This document shows positions 10,931 through 22,940 of a DNA stretch of 64,000 nt, piece by piece; the stretch's first letter is position 1; every line of letters starts with the position of its first letter. This DNA comes from Kingdonia uniflora (Eukaryota; Streptophyta; Magnoliopsida; Ranunculales; Circaeasteraceae). Where the stretch lies: NCBI GenBank assembly GCA_014058105.1, contig JACGCM010001511.1, positions 868,001 through 932,000 of the forward strand, written 5' to 3'. Under the pieces are notes generated by a model, which was not told where the DNA came from, did not search any database, and saw nothing but the letters and a program-made list of their open reading frames with translations. Both the position numbers and the translations under genes were made by a program.

Positions 10931-12065
10931 CAAAGCTAAATGAGACAAGTTAATGTGGCGTTGATAAATAATAGCTTTCTACTTTCTATATTCCTCTCAT
11001 TTTCCTTTATAACTCGAAATGACTCATAAAAAATCCTTCAAATGGTGAAGCCGTCTTTTTTTCTTATTTGAACGTATTGTAACTTACTCCCTCATTCTCT
11101 CTCTACCTTTATTACATGGTGAAAGTGTCAAACCCCCAACATTAAACATCTCTCACTTCTTTCTTTTCTCCTCAATTCTCCCATAATTGATTACCATAAT
11201 ATCCCACTCAAATTTTGAGTTAAGAGGGATGGATACGATAGAACTGTTCTTTGAACCATTTTACCCAAAACAAAATGAAATCATCTTCTCTCTGCATTCC
11301 TCTACGATATCTGCCATAACCAAGTTTACCTCAATAAAAAAACTTTCTAACATTTGGCTTTCTCGGTATGTATAAATTGTTAAATCTTTCGATTTTTGCC
11401 ATTGTAGCTGTAGTTTAAGCTTAGTCGTATTTTGTATCCATTGTTTCCTGATTTCTATGTTTGCAACAACATCTTTTTTATTCAATCCCCTGACCACCTA
11501 ACTCACAAGTTTGATTGTAAAATTTTCCTCCCACCATATTGATTTTAATTTATTGTTATCTTGAAACCATAAGAATTTATTATTATCTTTAAACCAGCTT
11601 TATGTAAAAGAGTCTCCTCCAAATCCTTCTACATAGGCTAATCTATCTCTATCTCTATCTCTCTTTTTTTGCACTTGAAGCACTGAACTTCTGCATCAAA
11701 ATTTGTATGTGAGATTTAGTTTCTATTAGATAATTTTTAATTATCATTGGAATTATGAGAAAATGTTATTTTTCATCACCTGCAGGTTTAGTGGCTGCTC
11801 AAATTTTACTTTGATTGAATGCAACTTCTGCAAAGGTAAGTGATCTCTTAATCTACCTCAACAATTTATTCTAATATGTGTCTCCTACATTAATCTTACA
11901 TCTTCTTCACAAAGGGTAATTGAAAATTAAGGTGTTTTATCTGGGTGTTTTGATTTAATTCTTTTTGTAATCTTTGCAACACGCACCAAGCCCTCATTCT
12001 CTTCAACAACAAGTTCGAGTTTCTATAAAATAAGATACTCTCATTAATTTGTTTGAATTTATTCT
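10931..12065. other. No gene recognised
   Basis: AT-rich sequence with only short ORFs. I saw no protein similarity, no RNA gene and no clear repeat, apart from a short CTATCT run near 11645. Confidence 0.5.
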
Positions 12066-12212
12066 ATACATTTACACTTGAAAGAAAAATATTTCTGCCA
12101 AATTACTGAAGGGAATAGCTCTACATTTTTGGGTTAAAGGATTTGGCTCAATTTACCCTTACCTGCATACAACTCATTTCATTTTCGATAAGGATACACC
12201 CCCAAAAAATAT
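12066..12212. repeat. Direct repeat copy A flanking the carboxypeptidase fragment
   Basis: About 147 bases, containing CAAATTACTGAAGGGAATAG and GATAAGGATACACCCCCAA, recur at 14330-14478 in the same orientation with a few differences. Confidence 0.85.
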
Positions 12213-13360
12213 GGATTCCGAGACATACAAAACCTTTTGTATTCCATCTTCCAAATTAGAAATATTGCTCCCCCTTGAAATCATCATCTGCTTCTCAATT
12301 TTACAAATAGAACAAGTGCAGTTGCACAAAGTAACATTCACATGCGATCTTCCAAAACATGTTAACAACCATCTCAGTTCTTTGCTTTTTTCTTTGTAGT
12401 TGCTGTTTTCTTGGGCTTCTAAAACTTGGAAGTTGAGGCAAGTTTACGAAATTGTGCTTTACTTGATTTTTTCTGCTCTATCTTCACTTTTCCTCCAAGA
12501 GAGCGACTACTATTTATGTCTTTGCTCTTGGTATGTCCTGAAGGACTTTTGTGCACAGAATGGTTTCCTTTGAAATGTGTCTCATTTGTGTGTCTCATCT
12601 ATATGAGATGCGTTTAACCTACGTTTCTTATCTTGGTCATGTGTTGTCCAAATCCCAAAACCAGTTAGATCTCCTTGACGACTATGTTCCCCGTGCATTC
12701 TTTTTAGCCCCCAAGGTACATTATAGTATAGAAAGAGTAAGAATTAAGTTCAAAACTATATAGAATTGCAAAGTACAAAAAAAGTGTACGTGATATAAAG
12801 GATAAACCGTTTATGAGGAGATGTGACTATTGGTACTGCATATGAAATTTCAAGATCTTTGAAACTCATCTTGCCTAGACATTGCTACATTAAAGATCAT
12901 AATTATATCAAGTTTTCACAAAGCACTGTGAAAAAGTTCGAGGTAGCTTAACAAGATAAATATTATATTATACTAGACACTTCTCACAAGGTCCTCATGT
13001 AGAGGGACAGGTCATATCTTTTGGTCTGTAGTTGAATTTCCAAATGAAGAAGATAAGCCCAAAACCTATCAAAACCACTATGGTATTGGTCCAACTGAAT
13101 TTATTAAGAAGAGTTTTAATCTCATAGTTCTCATCAAATTTTTGCCAACATTTTGTGTGTGTGAAAAAGACTACTATTAAATAAGAAGTACCAAAATCTA
13201 AGATGATGAAGTCTTAGATACAAGTTACACAACTATGCTCAAGGAAATATTGTTGGGGACATATATTTGTTATATACTTATATCCAATACATCACAAACT
13301 CATCTCAAGAACATATGTTTTGCATCAAAAATGTCCAGAGAACATCTGCATATATATATA
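12213..13360. other. No gene recognised
   Basis: Mostly non-coding. On the minus strand 12720-12180 has exon-like stretches (for example FGIWTTHDQDKKRRLNASHI and CNCTCSICKIEKQMM) with stops between them. I do not recognise the family. A (TA)11 run is at 13350-13371. Confidence 0.4.
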
Positions 13361-13364
13361 TATA

Positions 13365-14111
13365 TATATATTCTTTTAATCCTACTGGTTTCCCCAACAC
13401 TTTCTACCTCAAACTCAAATATTATATATCTTCCAAGATTTTAGGGCCTTCTACCATTTGAGCTAGAAACTGGGTGAGTCCATACTTTTGTTCTTAATCA
13501 TTCGGGGTTTGAGGTTCTTAGCTTAATATATAGTTGATGATGTTTCAGGTATGTTAAGGTAGATGAACTGGAAGATGTGCAACTTTTTTATTATTTTGTC
13601 AAGTCCTATAACAACCCCAAAGAGGATCTTATTTTTCTTTGGCTCACTGGAGGTCCTGCTTATCTTGTTTCAGTGGATTTGTTTATAAAATAGGTCAATA
13701 TCTCTCTCTCTCTTCTTTGATTCCTTCTTTTTCAGTCATGAATAATTTTTATATATTTTTGAGGCTTGTAAACTACTATAAACTATAATTTACAAAAAGG
13801 TTTGGTCTAATATATATCTTAGGCTAATAGTAGTCTAATAAGTGCGAGCAATTCTTTAGTTGGGATAGAAACTGAAAATAGTTATATCATGGAAAGGCAA
13901 ACCATTTGATGATTTTTAAAATATTTGATGAAAAATGTAGGAAAGGCGTTAAATTAGACTTTATAAGCATCACGGAAGAAATTGATATTTAAGGTCCATA
14001 AAGCGGTCGTGGCCTTTGCTTCTGAATGTTGCAGGTCCAGTGCATTTTGTGGCCGCGGAGTACGATGGGAGTTTGCCAAAATTGGCATTTAACACGTATT
14101 CGTGGACAAAT
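13365..14111 (+). pseudogene. Serine carboxypeptidase-like (SCPL) gene fragment, 5' exons only
   Basis: Three exon remnants match the N-terminal part of plant SCPL proteins, secreted or vacuolar hydrolases and acyltransferases of the alpha/beta-hydrolase fold. Exon 1 (to 13473) has a hydrophobic leader and YLPRF, a TAG where Gln is expected, then GLLPFELETG with a GTGAGT donor. Exon 2 (13549 to about 13690, after a TTTCAG acceptor) reads [16 protein letters not shown] and FLWLTGGPA, then loses the conserved Cys-Ser and ends in a stop. Exon 3 (14035-14111) reads GPVHFVAAEYDGSLPKLAFN. The exons with the catalytic Ser, Asp and His are absent. Introns are retained, so this is a piece of genomic DNA and not a retrocopy. 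Confidence 0.85.
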
Positions 14112-14329
14112 GTATTGTACCTCTTTATTTCCATATACAGCTTTAGGTACAAATATGCTCACATGTAATGACCAGGAGTTCCCATCAGCGGAGCCAATGA
14201 TAGCCGTGTATGAGATTAACATGTGAACAATGGGAGCTTTTGCAAATAATGGTACATTTTAATAAATTAGTTAAATTAATAACACAGCATTTCATAATAT
14301 ACATAAACCAATGGAGAGCAAACTATAAT

Positions 14330-14478
14330 ACATTTGCACTTGAAAGAGAAATAATTAGGCCAAATTACTGAAGGGAATAGCTCTACATTTTGGGTTAAAG
14401 GATTTGGCTCAACTTACCGTTACCTACATACAACTCATTTCATTTACGATAAGGATACACCCCCAATAAATGTGTATA
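14330..14478. repeat. Direct repeat copy B
   Basis: The second copy of the 12066-12212 sequence, same orientation. The two copies bracket the SCPL fragment at a distance of about 2.26 kb. Confidence 0.85.
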
Positions 14479-14649
14479 AACTGTATGCAATTAAACTGCC
14501 CAATATATTATTATTTTTTTATCCACGATTTGCCTCAGTTTTGGCTAGCATAAGATTTTCAAATCTTATTTTGTGTTCTTTATTCATTATTTTTAATTGC
14601 CAAACATTTATTATTTTTCATTGCTCTTTAGTTATAATTTTTTTTTATG

Positions 14650-15610
14650 TAGCGATTTTTTACTTTTCCTAGAATGTTAATTATTGTTTTATTATTCGCA
14701 GTTTTATGTTATGAGAAAAGGAATAACATTGATGGGGGAAAATTGGTCCTAAAGGAAGTAATGAGGATGAACCATGTGATAATGTCATCAGATGAGTTTG
14801 TTTTATTGCAAATTGAGTATTGGATTTTTGCAAACTGTTAAATCCCATTTAGATTGAATGGAGTGAATCTGCTATATCCAGCTTCAGTTTTGAACCCAAT
14901 CAGGTTTGCATCGAACTTTAGACACATTGCTTTTCCTTTTACTGTTAATTCCCATTTAGAGCGAATGGTGTTTGATTTGTACTCTTGCTGGCTTGAAGTT
15001 ATTTTGATCAATCTTTATATTTTTTTGCCATAAAACATTATTTTGATCTCTACATTTTTTAAACATATTAATATTAATCAAATGATTACACCCCCATCAG
15101 CCCTAATAATAGCAAGAATCTAAACTTACGATTTATTTTTATTTAACGATTTTTTACTTTTTCTAGAATGCTAATTATTGTTTTGTTATTCTCAGTTTTA
15201 TGTTGTGAGACAAGGAACAATTTTAATGGGGGAAAAATTTTCCATAAAGGAAGTAATGAGGATGAACCATGTGATGATGTCATCAGATGAGTTTCTTTTG
15301 TTGCAAATTGAGTGTTGAATTTTCGCAAGCTGTTAATTCCCATATAGAGTGAATAGAATGAATCAGCAATATCCAATTTCGATTTTGAACCCAATCAGAT
15401 TTGCATCTAACTTTAGGCACATTACTTTTCCTTTCACTATTAATTCCCATAGTGAATGGCATTTGATTTGTACTCATGCTCGCTTAAAGTTATTTTGATC
15501 AATCTTTATATTTTTGTTGCCATAAAACATTATTTTGATCTATAAATTTTTCAAACATATTAATGTTGATCAAATGATTACACCCCCCATCAGCCTAATA
15601 ATAGTAAGAA
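14650..15610. repeat. Tandem duplication of about 465 bp
   Basis: 14650-15113 and 15143-15610 are two diverged copies in direct orientation. Shared marks are GGAAGTAATGAGGATGAACC, ATGTCATCAGATGAGTTT, TTTTGAACCCAATCAG and TCAAATGATTACACCCCC. No coding capacity was seen. The rest of 14480-16000 is AT-rich and unrecognised. Confidence 0.85.
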
Positions 15611-16099
15611 TCTAAGCTTAATTTCCCATAGTAGTTAAAGCTAAGAGAGACACTTCGTGAATACCCAATCTCGATTTGACTTGCATTATAAATTTTGCTA
15701 TTTTATAGCTTTCACTCCGATCCTAATTTTAGGTGAACAACATAACAGAAGCTGAGCTAACTGTTCAGCCACTACAATTAATAACTTACACCGACTCAAT
15801 CGTTATTTGTTTTGTATCTTATTTTCTTTTTGTATAATATAGAATCAGTATATTCCGTATCAATCTATGAGAAAGGAGCATACTCACCCATATGTAGACA
15901 AGATGAAAAGGACAACAAAGTTGTTGGCTCAAGTATGAAAAAAATAGGCGGTTTAAAACTACTTCAGATAAATTGACCAAGTACATTTACAAAAATAATA
16001 ATAATGATGTGCACTTGATGGCTCAAGTACACCGATGATAATCGATGTACGATGCAATAAAGTGAACAATGTTCAATACAGACTCCTTGATAAGAAACA

Positions 16100-19000
16100 A
16101 TGCCTCAAGGAGATAGTGCACTTACTCCTCATCCCGTTAATCCGGTGACTACACAAACCATACATGTTCATGTGTATTTATTATATGTTCCGCAGTCTTT
16201 AATATATGATTTATTTATTTTTGGAAATAACCCTTCTCCTAATATACAGCAACATCAAAATCGACTCAGTGAAGCCAATAAACCTATTCAGGGCCATCAA
16301 GATGGTACGAGAGAATCGGTTCAAATACGTAATGGAAAAAATCTTATGACTGAGGTACTTAAGAATGTATATGAGTAGATGCCTTATTTCAACTATTTGA
16401 CATTTATACATGCTATATTACCAAGTCTATGCTTGGTGAGGCATTTTCCATTTCAATATTCAAGCTTTTAATATGTTACATATGAATCTTATTTAATAGG
16501 ATGCTCTTTACAACTTTTGTGCATTGATTCAACATGCCAGACGAGAAAGAGAAAGAAACACAGGATTTCAATCAATGGAAAGTACACCTTCAATTGGACC
16601 AGAACCCAAATGTCCCCCACAAAACAAAAATACCTCTACTGCAATTCTTGAATGTTTGGGGAAAGATTGCTTCCGAAAACATGTTCCATTACCGCAGTGT
16701 ATATGAGAGAGTAAAAAATAGGGAATAATTCAGAAAAGGAGCAAGCGATAGATATCTCGATCAGCATCAAAATCTACAGAAGTCGGCAATATTATAGCAA
16801 ATGGAATACAGGTCATGGTGGAGCAAATGTCGTCTAAGCATGCATTGGTACAACGTACAAGACGAGAAAGGGGGATAAAGGAAAGAACTCCAGCCCTATA
16901 TAAACAATCAACAAAGAAAAAAAATGCGGTGATGACACAATTATGACGAGTGCCCGTCCTGAAAAACACACAAATTATACATCTCAAGCTCAAACGCCCC
17001 AGCATTGGCTGTCCTTGAGCCTGGAATTGGATGGAGTTAATGCACATACAGTCCCTAAAGTCTGTATATCTATACTACACACCACGTAAGTCTAGCACTT
17101 TAAATTTTTTTAAACATTTTATAGCTTGACCATACCCGAATTACCCATCCAACTTTTTCTTTAGAGTGTTAACCTTGCTGAGCATTATAGTCATACACTC
17201 GAGATTGGAGAATCTTCAAAGGGAAATGATAACAAGTAAGGTTCTCCACCATAATGATATATATCTTTTATGTTCACAATTGTAATCTACGTCCCATTTA
17301 CAGATCAAACCCATTGCCACAACAACCATTTATTGAGGATATATTTTGGAATGATGACGACTGCAACTCAGACATTGATTATATGATTGATCCTTTAATC
17401 CAAGAATTGTGACATAATTTGGGAGTTATAGATATCAAGTGTCCTTCATGTAGTGCTCTTCATTGGATGGATGAACAATTGATGAAATCACCGAAGAATC
17501 AACCTCTGCTTGAAACATGTTGCCTTCAAGGAAAAATAAGATTACCACTTCTTGAGCCACTTCCACCTGTGATGCAAACATTGTTCAATGATGCATCTAC
17601 CCAAGAAAATTCCTTTCGGAAACATATCCGTCAGTATAATGCCTCCATTTCTTTCACGAGTCTTGGTCTAAGGTTGAATGACCGGGCTATAAATGGTTGA
17701 GGCCCGCTGCTATTTACTATCCATGGAGAGTTGTGACATCGAATCGGATCACTATTACCCAATCCAAATGAGCATGCAAAATATGCCCAATTTAATATCA
17801 ATGACTCTTCTGCGGCACTAAATGAAAGTGTGGAACGAAACCCACAATTTAGAATTGATGTCTTGGATATTATTTAGGAGAATTTGTTGGAACATAATCC
17901 TTTAGCTCGAATTTATCGTCATGCATAGGAAGTTCTAAAAGAAGCATCCATGGTAACTGATCAAGATATGAATATCTATGCACATCCTCATTATGCCTCA
18001 AGAATATACCGTCGGCGCTATAACCTCCCGTTAATAGATGAAATTGCAGTTATACTTCTAGGAGATGGCCATGAACCGTGTAGTATGAGAGATATTGTTG
18101 TATACCTTAAGGTAGGTCAGGAGCAAATGAAGATAAGTGAATATCACCCAGCTTATTTGTCGTTACACTATTTGCATTTGTTCCCTTGCAGACAACTTGG
18201 TTGGGCACCCGATTTATGGCATTGGGATGTTAAGTACAACAAACATTCAGAGGATCGACTAACCCAAAAGGAGTTATATTCGTATCAACTCTTCCAACTT
18301 CCTACTGAATATTCTTCTATTTTACGAGGAGGAAGGTTGTTTCAAGAATTTTTGGTGGATGTTTGGACGTCAACCGAGTAAAATTGGCTGACTTATCATA
18401 AACTGCATCAACGAAAGCTTCGCTTCGAGTTATATGGTAGACTGGCTGATGTGGTTGGGGTTGGATTGAAATCTAATGAAGTGGGCCAAAGATTAATTCT
18501 TCCTTCGTCTTTCATTGGTGGTCCAAGACACATGTCATAGAACTTTCAAGACTTAATAGAAATTACGCGTCACAATTTCCATCCGGATAATTTCTTAACG
18601 ATGACTGCAAATCCAAATTAGTTTAAAATCTAAAAAGCACTTCTGCCACACCAAAATGCTACTGACCATCCTGATTTAGTCACACCTATTTTTGAACTAA
18701 AGAGACGCACCTTGATGAAAGAAATAAAGAAAAAAAAAGTCTTCAGAAAAGTAGTTGCCTATGTCTACACGATTGAGTTCCAAAAATGAGGTTTGCCACA
18801 TATGCATGCACTATTCCTTCGGGAACAATCGCCCAAGATTCGTACTGCTAATCAAGTCGATAAGATAGTTTCAGCTGAATTCCTAGATGAAAATTTTAAT
18901 CCAGCATTGTTTCAAACTATTAAAAGGTGCAAGGTTCATGGTCCATGCGGCAACAAAAATCCTAAGTCACCATGTATTGAAAATGGTAAGTGTACAAAAA

Positions 19001-20263
19001 GGTATCTGAGAGATTTCGATGAAATTGCCACTATGGGTACAGATGGATATCCTGTGTATCATCATCAAAAATCTGAAAAGATAGATGAATTGGTAAATGT
19101 GAAAAGGTTAACAATAGAGATGTAGTTCCCCATAATCTACACCAGACTAGGTTGTTTAATTATCATATTAATGTGGAAGTATGTGCAGGAGTCCAATGTG
19201 TAAAATATTTTCACAAATATATTTACAAAGGTCATGACCGTACGACACTGGCTTTTACAAAAGAAGACAAAATTCAACAATATCTTGATGCAAGATATAT
19301 TGGACCGCCAGAAGCTGCATGGCATTTATTTTGTTATAAGTTGTATGAAGAAATGCTATCAGTTATTAGATTAACATTGCATTTACCTGGTATGTACAAA
19401 GTAGTCTTCGATGAAAGGGAGGCAATCCAAAATATTGTTGTTAGGGCATCAAAGCTGAAATCAGCACTTACTGGCTTCTTTGCATATTATGCTGCAAATG
19501 AGTATGCAAGAGTTTAAACTTATTAAGAATTCCCAGAATCTCATGTTTGGCACAAAAAACAAGGTATATGGCTGCCATGATCCAAATGTAAAGAAATAGG
19601 AAGAATTTATTTTGCAGCTCCAAATTCAAGAGAGTGGTTTTACCTTCGTATGCTTTTGACCATTGTAAAGGGACCTTAATCTTTCGAAGACTTGCACATT
19701 GTAAATGGCATCGTTAACAATAAATTTAAAGCTGCATGTTTAGTAATGGGAATGCTTGAAGATGACAAAGAATGGATACAATGTTTAGAAGAAGCTTTAA
19801 TCATGATGGATATCCACTCCATCGACTTTTTAGCGTCATCCTAATCAACCATAATCCTGTCAGCCCAGAAGAGTTGTGGGATAAATTCTTCAGCAACATA
19901 TGTGATGATCTTAAGAAGCAAATTCAAGATATTTATAAAATTCCCAAACCAACTAAGGATCAGGTTACCGACTATGGGCTATATTTGATAGAAAAGCTAC
20001 TCCTTGAGTCAGATAAAACTCTAGCTAATTTTAAACCAATACCAACACTAGGAACCGACTAATATGGGAGCAAGAGAAGTTAAAGAATGATGATCGACAT
20101 AAGGAATCTCATGAAAATATTATCCGCCTAAACCAGTAGCAACGTAAATGGCCAACTTTACGTGTCATTATCAAGATGTACCTCTCCAAATAGAATTAGT
20201 GTTCCTTTACCACCCGGTGATGATACAACAAAAAATATCGTTTCCCCAGATGTTTTGTTATAG
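16100..20263 (+). mobile_element. Helitron, internally deleted and decayed
   Basis: The segment encodes, in order, an N-terminal leader, the Helitron N-terminal zinc region, the Rep (HUH/Y2) nuclease and a very short C-terminal scrap of the helicase. The 5' TC end and the 3' CTRR hairpin were not identified, so the borders are those of the coding remains. The left part, 16100-17300, has Gln/Pro-rich ORFs compatible with a Helitron N-terminus but not diagnostic. Confidence 0.75.
17303..20263 (+). pseudogene. Helitron Rep/helicase protein, most of helicase missing
   Basis: The zinc region reads CPSCSALHW at 17440, then CCLQGKIRLP and a segment ending ISFTSLGLRL. The Helitron-like N domain follows (YNLPLIDEIAVILLGDG, LFQEFLVDVW). 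The HUH motif, LPHMHALFL at 18793-18819, is preceded by a TGA where Arg is expected. The Y2 motif, KYFHKYIYKGHD, has both tyrosines (codons at 19206 and 19218). IVKGPXSFEDLHIVNGIV and PVSPEELWDKF continue toward the helicase. Then, after 20062, the frame jumps straight to NGQLYVSLSRCTSP (20140-20200), which is helicase motif VI. About ten stops and frameshifts are present. Relaxase and helicase would act in rolling-circle transposition, but this copy cannot. Confidence 0.88.
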
Positions 20264-20640
20264 GTAAGAAAATTTTATAATGCATTCTTAGCTTTTATTA
20301 TTATTTTAGGTAGAGTTCCATAGTTATTCCATATGCTCTAATATTTAGAATCTAACGCTCTCTAACCAACTGTAGGATAATGGATGTCAGCAGTGAGGGG
20401 ACATTATTGCACTTGAGCAATTGAAGGATACTATCAAGCCTGTTAAGGACACTTTTATAAAGGTAGAATTATAAACAATATCAAAAGATATAATACACAG
20501 TCATCAATACATCACTCTCATACTAATAGCAATGAAGAGGGAAGAAAATTACTTTATGCCTTTGGCCACAAATGACATGTGTGTCGTAGGAGCACCTGAA
20601 AATATGGATGAGTCAACCATTCTACAATATTGGCGGCCTG
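20264..20640. other. No gene recognised
   Basis: AT-rich sequence after the Helitron scrap. One short open stretch (IIALEQLKDTIKPVKDTFI) is not recognised. A Helitron 3' end might lie here but was not found. Confidence 0.4.
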
Positions 20641-21420
20641 AAGTTAGGATTTTTATAATCAAATCATATATGAAAAGTGTGAGAGATAAGTCATAAAAGA
20701 TCAGAGGATATTCGATTTACTATATACCCTGCAGAAGGTCATGTTCATTCCTTAGGGATTCACCAATGCCTAAGACATCTAAGGCCTTCCAAGCATTATT
20801 CCAAGTTGTAAATATGAATCCAATTTTCCTCAAACCATTCCAAAGTTTCAAAATCAAGCTTTTCAATCCATTTCCATTATTTCTAATGTATGGGCCTGTG
20901 TGTAAGAAGGGGAATGATGTCTTTATAAATGTGTAGGTAAAGAACAGTAGAGGCCAACAATGATATCAGTTAAAGAAACATCCAAAAGCATGGCTGCTAC
21001 CACTTTTCGTATTTTCTTCAAAAGTAGAAGCAACATAGTAGTTTCATTTGGGAGAAAGTGTCCACATAACTTTATCAGGAAACAAAGAAGATGAGACAGT
21101 AGGTAAATTAGTATGATTAATTATGATAAGGTGGCTAATGTGAGATGGAATGGCCCAGCTACCATAGCCTAACACACATTACTAACAGTTGCTTGACCCC
21201 TTCCTCAAAAAAGAGTCATAAAGAAAAGTTTCAGGAAATTGTTCAAAGAGAATACCAGTTTTGAGTCAGGGATCTCTCCAAAGTTGTGTATCCCTACTAT
21301 CATCGATAATATGGAGAGTAAACATACAAACATAGCCCAAATTGTTCTTTACGCGATTCTTCACTAAAGACCATCAACCATGCTTTGTCTCAATGTAAGT
21401 GGGCCTCAAAGGTTTGGTTT
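20640..21420 (-). pseudogene. LINE (non-LTR) ORF2 fragment, end of RT to zf-RVT
   Basis: The minus strand reads VKNRVKNNLG, then DSRDTQLWRDP, KTGILFEQFPE, and FPDKVMWTLSPK followed by NYYVASTFE. This order (VGDG-like, W-x-D-x-W, then the DxxxWxxxxxGxFxVxS block) is the stretch between reverse transcriptase and the zinc-binding C-terminus of plant LINEs. Stops interrupt it. The zinc cysteines are not clear. Confidence 0.55.
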
Positions 21421-22014
21421 GCATCTCCATTCCAACATCAAGTACAAGTAAATCACTTCAACTTTAGAATTTGAGAAGAACACTCCAACTATTTTCTATT
21501 GATTACATACACATAGCAACAAGACAGCAGAAGAGACTTTTTCTAATTGTGTTCATAATAGAAGTGATCTATTTTTAATGACAGATGCTTTTTGAAGCAT
21601 ATCTACTAACCAAGGTGGGGATGGCTTTTATTTGTCTTTGCTAAAAATGATAAATGTGTACTTGCAGGAGCTTAATGGATTAGTACAGACGAAGCTGAGG
21701 GGGTAACTAAAAAGAACACTTCTGCAGGTATTATACAACCTTAATCAGGAAATGATTGCCTTGATACCTAAAACATTAGAATGCATTTTACGGGTAGGTA
21801 TCTTCTTCTTGACATTATCATAAATGCGGTCTAGACAATGTTACCAAGATACCATGCCTTTCTTTTTTTGCAAAAATTTTAGTATATATATCCAAACGTA
21901 ATTGTACATGATGAGGGAGAGCAAACCATGCCAAACACTATTGCATGTCACTAGGGCATATGCATATGGGTCTCTTTACGAAAATAAAAAATACAGAAGG
22001 AAATAAACCAGTAA
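21421..22014. other. No gene recognised
   Basis: AT-rich spacer between two LINE fragments. Only short ORFs; nothing identified. Confidence 0.4.
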
Positions 22015-22295
22015 TTCGTTCAAGCGAGTCCAGTGTCATTCGAACGACAGGATAAGTCGTTCAAACGACCTCCAATATTGCTCGAACGAAGAATTGAAAA
22101 AACCTGTGAATTGTTGTCTGATTCGACAAGATGGTAAAAGCTAGTTTTGAGGTTATCGTGCAATTCGTTCGAATGACCACCAAGTTCTTTCAAACAACCT
22201 GTAGAAGATTGCCTTCAAATTATCGTCTGAATCGACAAGCTGAAAATTTAGCCCTTTCGTTCGATTAACCTCCAATGTCGTTCAAACGACTTTAC
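22015..22295. repeat. Cluster of TCGTTCGAACGA-type palindromes
   Basis: Within 280 bases there are at least nine variants of CGTTCGAACGA (for example TCATTCGAACGAC, GTCGTTCAAACGAC, ATTCGTTCGAATGACC, GTCGTTCAAACGACTTT) separated by about 20-40 bases. The same motif fills the LTRs at 34.7, 38.8, 42.7 and 47.9 kb. No LTR or TATA box could be recognised here. The cluster lies directly downstream of the LINE-type RNase H reading frame. Confidence 0.75.
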
Positions 22296-22309
22296 TGAAG
22301 CGTCCAACT

Positions 22310-22940
22310 CAAGGTCTATTTTTCCTGATTCTATAGTACTCCGTATATTGATTTTCAAGTTTCTCTAGATATTCTGGTTTGCCGTTAGTCCATTCTTCCA
22401 TTGTTAAGTTTGGGTCTGAGCCTCTTCGTGCAAGATGATCTACCAAAAAGTTACATACCCTCTGCACATGGCTAAACTGGATATTTATAATAAGGAGACT
22501 AATAAGGTTCCAAGTAATTCTGAGTGCCCATGGGATTTTGTCCTTTGTGAAGGCTTTAATAGTTGCAGCTGAGTCGGAGACAACCCACAAATTCCTCCAC
22601 ATTTTGTGACAGCTCTTTGGTCGCCTTGAATAATTGTCGTGATCTCAGCTATAAAGTTTGTAGCGTGACCGATGGATTTACTATATGTACCAGAAATTTA
22701 ACCAATGTTGTTTCTATATATATACCTGCTTCTCCGGGATTACCGGGAGCCAAGCCATCACAACTTATTTTAAATTCATTTGGTGTTGGGTGCCCCCCAT
22801 CTATAGTTTTTTATGTTGCTGCCCTATCTTTGTTTGCAATGAACATTTAGCGCCTTTGTGATCTTGAGTTCCTGAATGGTGTTGTGCATTGTATTGTTAG
22901 AAAAGTCAGCCATATCTGTTATATCGGTTAGGATGTTCAG
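22310..22940 (-). pseudogene. RNase H domain of a plant LINE
   Basis: The minus strand starts with LKITKALNVHCKQR, a linker common before this domain. It continues FKISCDGLAPGNPGEAG (the D-G-x-x-x-G-N-P-G strand with the first catalytic Asp), LWVVSDSAATIKAF (with the D-S) and VCNFLVDHLARRG (N-x-x-x-D-x-L-A). It ends at a stop at 22309. One or two frame changes occur near 22600. The order relative to the fragment at 20.6-21.4 kb is wrong for one element, so these are probably two insertions. Confidence 0.7.

Noticed and set aside
12180..12720. Minus-strand Cys-rich stretch as a FAR1-type transposase
   Set aside because: The Cys/His spacing does not fit SWIM or FAR1 well enough and stops are frequent.
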